Shown: piece after piece, positions 1 to 5,500 of the stretch
Layout of the letters: every line of letters starts with the position of its first letter
Position numbering within the stretch: the stretch's first letter is position 1
Origin: 2-01-FULL-49-10 sp041652335
GTDB taxonomy: Bacteria > Patescibacteriota > Kazan-3B-28 > UBA10110
Direction of reading: 5' to 3'
DNA: 7,524 nt
NCBI GenBank assembly: GCA_041652335.1
Contig: JBAZHL010000030.1
Coordinates: forward strand, 1 to 7,524
Position numbers and translations under genes: made by a program
Notes under the pieces: model-generated
What the model was told of the DNA's origin: nothing
The model's input: only the letters and a program-made list of their open reading frames with translations
The model's database searches: none

Positions 1-91
1 GGGGTATTTTTTTACCCAATTTGCATATTTAAGCTCTGCCTTTCTTGTCCCATTGAGCAAATTGCGCTTTATTTTTATCGCCATTGGAGGA

Positions 92-205
92 GGAACGTCC
101 TCAATTGAGCTAAATCCTGGTTGGGCGGAGGCACTTGTTTGAGTCCCGGTTTACCGGGACGAGTTGTGCCGGGAGTACCCAGGGATTTAGCCAATTGATA
201 GTTCC
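92..205. repeat. Large nested inverted repeat
   Basis: The arms 101-120 and 179-198 pair almost completely: 19 base pairs with two single-base bulges (a108 and g182). The outer bases GGAAC (92-96) and GTTCC (201-205) extend the pairing beyond a short internal loop. Inside lie a second stem, GGCAC 130-134 with GTGCC 166-170, and an apical perfect stem, GTCCCGGT 143-150 with ACCGGGAC 153-160. The whole could fold as a long cruciform or RNA hairpin. It resembles a small non-autonomous palindromic element (MITE- or REP-like), but no flanking target duplication is obvious. The type is inference; the pairing is directly visible. Confidence 0.75.
142..161 (-). repeat. 20-bp GC-rich palindrome, copy 1
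   Basis: On the minus strand this is CGTCCCGG, tetraloop TAAA, then CCGGGACT, a perfect 7-bp stem. The same 20-mer recurs on the plus strand at 862-881 inside the nuclease gene with 18 of 20 bases identical, so it is a dispersed repeat present in both orientations in this window. Confidence 0.7.
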
Positions 206-226
206 GACGACTGGCGGGCGACTTTG

Positions 227-252
227 GTTACTTTCCTCAAGCGGAAAGTAAC
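227..252. repeat. Perfect 10-bp inverted repeat
   Basis: GTTACTTTCC (227-236) is exactly complementary to GGAAAGTAAC (243-252), with a 6-base loop TCAAGC. There is no T-run on the plus side, so it is not a convincing terminator. Lying next to two other palindromes, it is more likely a repeat element. On the minus strand it would read FRLRKVTKV, but that short open frame looks spurious. Confidence 0.7.
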
Positions 253-304
253 AGAACAGTATTTGGACGAGCAAAATGGTAGCGAAAAAGATAATAATTG
301 TAAG

Positions 305-324
305 ATTCCTGCCTTCGCAGGAAT
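305..324. repeat. REP-like palindrome (VIPAKAGI type)
   Basis: ATTCCTGC, loop CTTC, GCAGGAAT forms a perfect 8-bp stem. It belongs to a widespread class of bacterial dispersed palindromes (ATTCCNGC...GCNGGAAT followed by GAC) whose chance translation is VIPAKAGI, visible on the minus strand here. Class membership is from general knowledge; the stem is seen directly. The base run just after it, ATGACG at 323-328, lies 16 bases before the TATAAT of the nuclease gene and may act as its -35 box. Confidence 0.75.
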
Positions 325-350
325 GACGAAAGAGGTAGAGTAGTTATAAT
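323..350 (+). promoter_or_regulatory. Promoter of the MBL nuclease gene, predicted leaderless
   Basis: A perfect -10 box TATAAT lies at 345-350. Exactly six bases (GGATAC) separate it from the ATG at 357, so the expected transcription start is the A of the start codon. A weak -35 candidate, ATGACG (4 of 6 to TTGACA), sits at 323-328 with a 16-base spacer and is part of the adjacent palindrome tail. No Shine-Dalgarno could be used in such a transcript. Confidence 0.7.
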
Positions 351-356
351 GGATAC

Positions 357-1748
357 ATGAATACAATTCAATTTTTAGGCGCAACAGAAGTAGTAACCGG
401 TTCCAGTTATTTAGTATCAACCGATTCGGTTAAATTTTTGGTAGATTGCGGATTATTCCAAGGTGAAGCGGCAGCGGATAGAAAAAACTATCGCCCATTT
501 CCCTATGATGTTAAGAAAATCAATTTTCTGATTCTCACTCACTCGCACTTAGACCACTGTGGGCTGATCCCCAAACTCTATCGCGATGGCTTCCGGGGCA
601 AGATCTTTGCGACCCCCGCCACCTTTGATCTGGCCAAAGCAATTTTAACCAACGCCGCTCAGATCCAAGAACATGGCGTAACCGATAAGCAGTTAGAAGC
701 GCTGTTTATTAGGCGAGACGCTACTAATTCGTTTAAACTTTTTGAGACATACGAATACGGCAAAACATTTTCGCCAGCACCCAACATTAAAATTAAATTT
801 AATGATGCCGGCCACATCTTGGGAGCTGCTATCGTTGAGGTTTGGATCGGCAACCCTCCTTCGTCCCGGCAAACTGGGACTACGGGGCGGGCAGGGCAAA
901 AAATAGTTTTCTCTGGTGATCTGGGTAATAGTCCGGTGCCAATTATGAAAGATCCGACCATCATTAAAGAAGCAAATTATGTGATCTGCGAATCTACTTA
1001 TGGCAATAGATTACACGAAGCACCCACCACTCGCGAAAAAAATCTACTATCCGCTATCAAACAAGCGGCTCGCGATAATGCCAAGCTGATCATCCCCTCG
1101 TTTGCCTTAGAACGCAGCCAAGATTTACTCTATACTCTCAACAATTTTCGTAATAGTGGAGTACTCCCCAATATTCCGGTGATATTAGATAGCCCATTAG
1201 CTTCTGAGATCACCGATATCTACAAACGCTACACCAAACTATTCGACGCGGACTTCCAAAAATATTTAAAGACCGATAAAGATCTATTCGATTTCCCTGG
1301 ATTTAAACAGACCCGAACCGTGCCTCAATCCAAAGCCATTAACGAGATGTCGGGAGCAGCCGTGATCATCGCCGGCAGCGGGATGGCTGATGCCGGTCGG
1401 GTACAACATCATCTGCTCCACCATTTAGACGAACCAAAAACCCAGGTACTGTTTGTTGGTTTTCAAACCCCCGGTACTCTGGGTCGCAGGTTGATCAACG
1501 GCGATAAACTGGTTAGCATTATGCGCCATCGGATAACTGTTAAAGCACAGATCAAAGAGGCGGGCGCTTTTTCTGCTCACGCCGATCAGGCAGGACTGAT
1601 CACTTGGCTATCTGGTTTTACCACTAAACCTATCGTCTTTTTAACTCACGGCGAGGAGCCAGCTCGTGAAGCGCTATCTAAAAAAATCTCCACCAAACTC
1701 AAACTAAAAACCATCATCCCCACGATGGGAGAATCTAAAACCATATAA
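357..1748 (+). CDS. beta-CASP metallo-beta-lactamase RNA-processing nuclease
   Basis: This 463-residue protein is a zinc-dependent ribonuclease of the metallo-beta-lactamase/beta-CASP family (CPSF-73/Ysh1-like; bacterial relatives such as Thermus TTHA0252 are of similar length). It is expected to act in the cytoplasm in RNA processing or decay. The metal site is complete: VDCGLFQG (29-36), HSHLDH (62-67), GH at 152-153, and D188 in SGDLG. The beta-CASP motifs are also present: E212 in ESTYG, PSFALERSQ (247-255), motif B H351/H352 in SGMADAGRVQHH, motif C H408 in FSAHAD, and the closing H431 in THGE. There is no KH domain, unlike archaeal aCPSF. The start at ATG 357 is fixed by a TATAAT ending six bases upstream. 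One oddity: residues about 166-181 (NPPSSRQTGTTGRAGQ), between GHILGAAIVEVWIG and KIVFSGDLG, are encoded largely by a dispersed palindrome. Catalytic residues are intact, so the gene should be functional. Whether it is an endo- or exonuclease cannot be told from sequence. Confidence 0.93.
   Translation: MNTIQFLGATEVVTGSSYLVSTDSVKFLVDCGLFQGEAAADRKNYRPFPYDVKKINFLILTHSHLDHCGLIPKLYRDGFRGKIFATPATFDLAKAILTNAAQIQEHGVTDKQLEALFIRRDATNSFKLFETYEYGKTFSPAPNIKIKFNDAGHILGAAIVEVWIGNPPSSRQTGTTGRAGQKIVFSGDLGNSPVPIMKDPTIIKEANYVICESTYGNRLHEAPTTREKNLLSAIKQAARDNAKLIIPSFALERSQDLLYTLNNFRNSGVLPNIPVILDSPLASEITDIYKRYTKLFDADFQKYLKTDKDLFDFPGFKQTRTVPQSKAINEMSGAAVIIAGSGMADAGRVQHHLLHHLDEPKTQVLFVGFQTPGTLGRRLINGDKLVSIMRHRITVKAQIKEAGAFSAHADQAGLITWLSGFTTKPIVFLTHGEEPAREALSKKISTKLKLKTIIPTMGESKTI
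862..881 (+). repeat. 20-bp GC-rich palindrome, copy 2, inside the nuclease gene
   Basis: This matches the minus strand of 142-161 at 18 of 20 bases. It folds as GTCCCGG, loop CAAA, CTGGGAC, seven pairs including one G-U. It lies in frame in the nuclease gene and encodes most of SRQTGT (residues 170-175), in a loop between two strands of the metallo-beta-lactamase fold where an insertion can be tolerated. Confidence 0.65.
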
Positions 1749-1772
1749 AAAAGCTCCGCCCGAAAGCAGAGC
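1747..1772 (-). terminator. Rho-independent terminator of the 204-residue gene
   Basis: Read on the minus strand, GCTCTGCTTTCGGGCGGAGC (1772-1753) forms a stem of four outer pairs, a mismatch and two inner pairs, followed directly by TTTTTT (1752-1747). It lies 28 bases after the stop codon of the minus-strand gene. The T-run overlaps the TAA of the convergent nuclease gene, so the two transcripts must meet here. It gives no T-run for the plus strand. Confidence 0.7.
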
Positions 1773-1799
1773 CTACGCATCAAATTTCCCGAACTTGGG

Positions 1800-2414
1800 T
1801 TACTCACCAGCAAACAGCTCGTAGGGGTTTGTGGTGGCTTTGGTAACTGCAATCCGAGCCGGAATGCTGAAGTGGCCAAGGTTGGATGGGAGGTCTTGGA
1901 GACTCCCGTTAAAGATCGTGACACTGCTTATCCCCACCTCCTCTAACTTGCGGGGGGTGTTGGGAAACAGCACTTCGTGTCGGACTACTAAAATCCGTTT
2001 ATCCGGATAGGCCCGGATCGAAACAACAGAGTCTTGAACACTGAACATGGCGTGAACCTCGCAGTCCCTGGGCGAAGTCGCCACGCGATGATGATCAAAT
2101 CGCCAGAACGGCTTTAACTGCTTGCCGACATTGGCGCCACAGACCACCACCGCCTCCTTACGGGTGGGACCAAACATGCCCTCGGCACATTTGATCAAAA
2201 TCGGCAGATCGGAATAGCGCATCTTAGGCGGGATCAGATAGACCAACCGCCCATCACCTTCGGTTCGTGACGGTAGATCCACAATAATGGACCGACCGCT
2301 ATAAAACTCCAGCTCTCTTTCTTTTAGCTCGGCCACGATCTCGCCCAAGCGAGACTGAGCAATCTTGTCAACCGGCAGACTGGCCTGTAGACAAAATAGT
2401 TGCTTGTAGCTCAT
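1800..2414 (-). CDS. Unrecognised 204-residue protein
   Basis: I do not recognise this protein. It begins MSYKQLFCLQASLPVDKIAQ and ends NPYELFAGE. It has no signal peptide or membrane segment and appears to be soluble, alternating strands and helices. Notable stretches are a charged helix (RLGEIVAELKERELEF, about 22-37), two hydrophobic strands (RLVYLIPP about 56-63 and EAVVVCGANVG about 87-97), a basic/aromatic patch (KPFWRFDHHRVATSPRDCEVH), and a strand pair VSIRAYPDKRILVVRHEVLF. No catalytic motif is clear. Codon use looks slightly richer in GC than that of the nuclease gene. It lies downstream of the sigma gene on the same strand, separated by 165 bases containing a strong hairpin, so it probably has its own promoter (2475-2503). 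The ATG at 2414 is preceded by AAAGG about eight bases upstream. It ends at a good terminator. It appears to be a real gene because the frame is long, starts well and terminates properly. The function is unknown. Confidence 0.8.
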   Translation of the reverse strand: MSYKQLFCLQASLPVDKIAQSRLGEIVAELKERELEFYSGRSIIVDLPSRTEGDGRLVYLIPPKMRYSDLPILIKCAEGMFGPTRKEAVVVCGANVGKQLKPFWRFDHHRVATSPRDCEVHAMFSVQDSVVSIRAYPDKRILVVRHEVLFPNTPRKLEEVGISSVTIFNGSLQDLPSNLGHFSIPARIAVTKATTNPYELFAGE

Positions 2415-2426
2415 GGGTTTGCCTTT

Positions 2427-2446
2427 TCATCTCAACCCCGAGATGA
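2427..2446 (-). promoter_or_regulatory. Leader hairpin and ribosome site of the 204-residue gene
   Basis: On the minus strand, TCATCTC, loop GGGGTT, GAGATGA forms a perfect 7-bp stem. It is followed at once by AAAGG (a Shine-Dalgarno-like site, 2426-2422) and then by the ATG at 2414. A hairpin abutting the ribosome site could modulate translation. No known riboswitch class is recognised. Confidence 0.45.
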
Positions 2447-2474
2447 GCACTATCTTTTGCGACCCGTGCCAGGG

Positions 2475-2503
2475 TCTATATTTATTTCAAAGAGAAAGCT
2501 CAA
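2475..2503 (-). promoter_or_regulatory. Candidate promoter of the 204-residue gene
   Basis: On the minus strand TTGAGC (2503-2498) is followed by a 17-base spacer and TATAGA (2480-2475), each matching the consensus at four of six bases. The predicted transcription start is near 2468, giving a leader of about 54 bases. A small inverted repeat, GACCC (2461-2465) with GGGTC (2472-2476), overlaps the -10 box. The match is modest. Confidence 0.35.
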
Positions 2504-2524
2504 CCTGCGGCTTAGCCGCAGGTT
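2502..2524 (-). terminator. Strong hairpin after the sigma gene
   Basis: AACCTGCGGC (2502-2511) pairs perfectly with GCCGCAGGTT (2515-2524) around a three-base loop. It lies 56 bases beyond the sigma stop codon and before the next gene's candidate promoter, so it probably ends the sigma transcript. The T-run on the minus side is poor (GGTTGAGCTTTC). The plus side has TTTT, so the direction is uncertain and it may just be a repeat palindrome. Confidence 0.5.
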
Positions 2525-2579
2525 TTATGGTATCAATTTTTCGGCTCTCAGTCAAGCTTTTTTATCAGGTAGCCTACGT

Positions 2580-5500
2580 TTATCCCTGTAGAGGGTCTGA
2601 CCCGTCGACCAACCCAAGCAGCCCAACAAATTTTCTTCTGCGCGACGGGTGCTTCAACTTCCTGAGAGCTTTTACCTCTATCTGTCGGATTCGTTCCCGA
2701 GTTACATTAAACTCTCTGCCTATCTCTTCTAAGGTACGCGAGACTCCATCATCTAAACCATATCGCAAACGAATCACCCGCTGTTCTCTCACTGAGAGCG
2801 TTGATAGAATTTTATCGATCCTCCGACGAGCCAATCTCTGCATCACTTCAGTTTCCGGTAAATCAACGGTCTTATCTTCTTGAAAATCGCCAAACAAACT
2901 ATCCTTATCGTTGCCAATCGGTTTTTCTAAACTAATTGGCTTCTGAGCCGCCTTTAATATTTTAAGAACATCGTCCTCCGTTATACCCATGCTTTCGGCG
3001 ATCTCCTGGTTGGTAGCCGGACGCCCCTCTTCAACTTGGATATCTCTGCTCGCTCGCCCCAATTTTGTGATAGTCTCTACCATATGCACCGGTTTGCGGA
3101 TTAGATCAGCCTGATCTGCCAACGCCCGAGATACGGCCTGCCTGATCCACCAGGTGGCGTAGGTGCTTATTTTAAATGGCTGATCCTCCCCAATCATTTT
3201 TCCAGTTTTTTTATTGTACACACGGTGGTCAAGATCGTATTTCTCTATTGCTCGGATCAATCCAATGTTTCCTTCTTGGATCAGATCCAGGAAACCCATA
3301 CCACGGTTTAAATATTTTTTGGCGATTGAGACCACTAATCGTAGGTTAGCCTCGATCAATTTCTGTTTAGCCGCCTCCGCTTTTTTCCATAGCGGAGTAT
3401 CAATTGGCGCGCTTCGACCATCGCGATACACCGTGGCGTAGTAGATCTCTTCTTTTGGCGTAAGCAATGGGATATTACCAATCGTTTTTAAATATAACTT
3501 AACGCTATCGTCAAGCGCTATCTTCTGCCACTCGTTAATTTCTTCTTGGTCGGTATCTTCCTCTTCCAACCCTCCCCGCGCCACCTTCTCACACTCCTCC
3601 CAAGCCCTATCTTCAGCGCTATGTGCCCTTTCTATCTCCTTCCCCGTTTTAGCCTCTCGCGCCACTCGTTGTCTAACCGGCTTGGATCCACCGCTGCTTT
3701 TTTTAACTCTTTTGGGAGCATTTTGGCACTCTTGTGCTACCCAATCCACTAACTCGGGGCTATAGTAATCACAATCCTGCTTACTATATGGATTACGAAG
3801 AGTACGGACACGCCCCGTCTGTCCATTCTGATCAATAAATTCTTGTATCTTACCCCTGACCACATTGGATGACCGCTTAGCCTTTACGTGTAGTTCACTA
3901 AAAGTTAGCCATCCCTCCTCCCAGCCATCAGGCTTTAGCCCCTTCTCTATAGGTCGCCTTCTTTGCGTTGTCTTAATCCTCTTGGGGGCCTCTTTGCATC
4001 GCTCCACCGCCCAATCCACTAACTCGGGGCTGTAGTAATCGCCACTCTTGCTGTTGTAACGACTGCGAAGACTTTGCACATGCTCTGACTGGACATGAGT
4101 TTTTAAAAATTCTTGTATCTCTCTGTAGATCACTCCAGCCCCTCGTCCAGTTTTTACGCGTAGCTCGCCAATAGTCAGCCACCCTTCTTCCCAGCCTTCG
4201 GGCTTCAATCTTTTTTCTACGGGTCGCTTTTCTTTGGCTACCTTTACCTGCTTGGGAGCATTTTGGCATTCTTGTACTACCCAATCCACTAACTCGGGAC
4301 TGTAGTAATAAAGGCTTCGGAGGCTACCGGGTTTACGCAACCTACTCGTATGGAGTGGCTCACTCATAGGGTGTTGTTCAAAGAACTCACGTATTTTTTC
4401 GCCTACCATCTTGCGGCTGTGGCCAGTCTTTTGACACAGTTCTCCAAAATAAAGCCACCCTTCTTTCCAATCTTTAAGTTTTGGCTTATTTTCCTTTTCT
4501 CGTTGTCTTTCTTTCGCCTCCTGCAGATCTTCTGTGCACTGCTCCACCACCCAATCCACTAACTCGGGGCTGTAGTAATCATGATCTTGGCCATTGTAGC
4601 GACTGCGAAGACTGCGAACATTCTCCGCCTGAACATGAGTTTTTAGGAATTCTTGTATTTTGCCGTGGATTGCCCTGTTCTTTTGCCCAGCTTTTTGACA
4701 CAGCTCCCCAAGACTAAGCCACCCCTCCTCCCAACCTTCAGGCTTTAATCCTTTTTCCAGTGGCGGTTTTTTCTTCTTTACCGCCGCCAGCTTCTCTTGT
4801 TGGTTTACCTGCTTCAACTCTAACGCCAGCTGTTTCTCTTGTTGTTTTTGTTCAGCTTTAGCTAAGGCGATCTGTTCCTTTTGCCCTTGCTTCTCTAATC
4901 GCCCCATACGAATGTAGTGGGTTAACTTTAACCCACCATAAAGTTTAGTCTTTTTAGTTCTGGACTGGAGGCTCTTTCTCTTGGGTCTGATCCCCAATGC
5001 TCGCTGAAGTCGAAGTTCCTGGCACTTAGCAACTGCGTAACTAATGGCTTCCGGGCTAAAGAAATCTGTTTCTTCACCTTTAAATTTCCGGGCGCGCATC
5101 CGGTGCAATTTCGGGTCATTACTCTCTAAAAATTCATTTAGGAATTTTTGGATGGTCTTTTGCGTCAATTTATGCTCGGCAGCTATCCCACAGGCGCTGT
5201 TCCAACCTGCTGGTGCTGGGTTTTCAATTCTGTTAATCTTCTTCGTGCGTTCAGCCTTAGCCAAAGCAGCAAGCTGTTTCTCTTGTTCTCTTTGCTCAGC
5301 TTTAGCTAAGGCGATCTGTTCCTTTTGCCCTTGCTTCTCTAATCGCCCCATACGAATGTGATGGGTTAACTTTAACCCGTTATAGGAAGTTCGGCTCTTT
5401 GGCCGTAGCTGGCTCCTCACCGAGTATTCAACCCCTGGCTGCATTATTACGTGACCACCAGTTACAGCCAATTTCTCTGCGCTATCCAAGTTATCGATAA

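Larger units (their letters stand above)
1..356. other. Hairpin-rich intergenic region without a supportable gene
   Basis: No convincing gene is seen here. The stretch contains a large nested inverted repeat (92-205), a perfect 10-bp hairpin (227-252), a short dispersed-type palindrome (305-324) and the promoter of the nuclease gene (345-350). Short open stretches exist on the minus strand. One starts at ATG 84 and runs off the left edge as 28 codons (begins MAIKIKRNLLNG). Another, about 230 to 80, reads through the inverted repeat and includes NYQLAKSLG. They lie in different frames, lack a promoter or ribosome site like the neighbouring genes, and overlap repeats. They may be remnants of a broken gene or chance. 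A real gene entering from the left on the minus strand cannot be excluded. Confidence 0.6.

Noticed and set aside
1..84. Minus-strand start of a possible gene (MAIKIKRNLLNGTRKAELKYA) running off the left edge
   Set aside because: Only 28 codons are visible. There is no TATAAT or ribosome site before the ATG, and another frame over the same bases also looks protein-like (KNKAQFAQWDKKGRA then stop). It was not called as a gene, but sequence to the left could revive it.
80..230. Minus-strand frame NYQLAKSLG...NQDLAQLRTFLLQW, possibly a pseudogene fragment
   Set aside because: It has no start codon in good context, passes through the whole inverted repeat, and the repeated letters are explained by the arms themselves.
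187..420. Minus-strand open frame of 77 codons containing FVIPAKAGI and FRLRKVTKV
   Set aside because: It is a chance translation of two palindromic repeats and overlaps the promoter and start of the nuclease gene.
659..964. Minus-strand open frame of 101 codons inside the nuclease gene
   Set aside because: It is a shadow of the well-supported beta-CASP nuclease, with no family features.
3973..4284. Second minus-strand frame of 103 codons inside the sigma repeats
   Set aside because: It is an out-of-frame reading of the Arg/Lys-rich linkers and modules of the sigma extension, without a start signal.
3672..4751. CRISPR array, suggested by the regular spacing of conserved segments
   Set aside because: The period is 270 bp, the frame is open throughout, and conserved and variable parts both encode a consistent protein module.
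4919..4934. GGGTTAACTTTAACCC palindrome as a regulatory site
   Set aside because: It lies in coding sequence, recurs only with the 107-bp duplication, and is explained by the codons of the GLKLTH motif.
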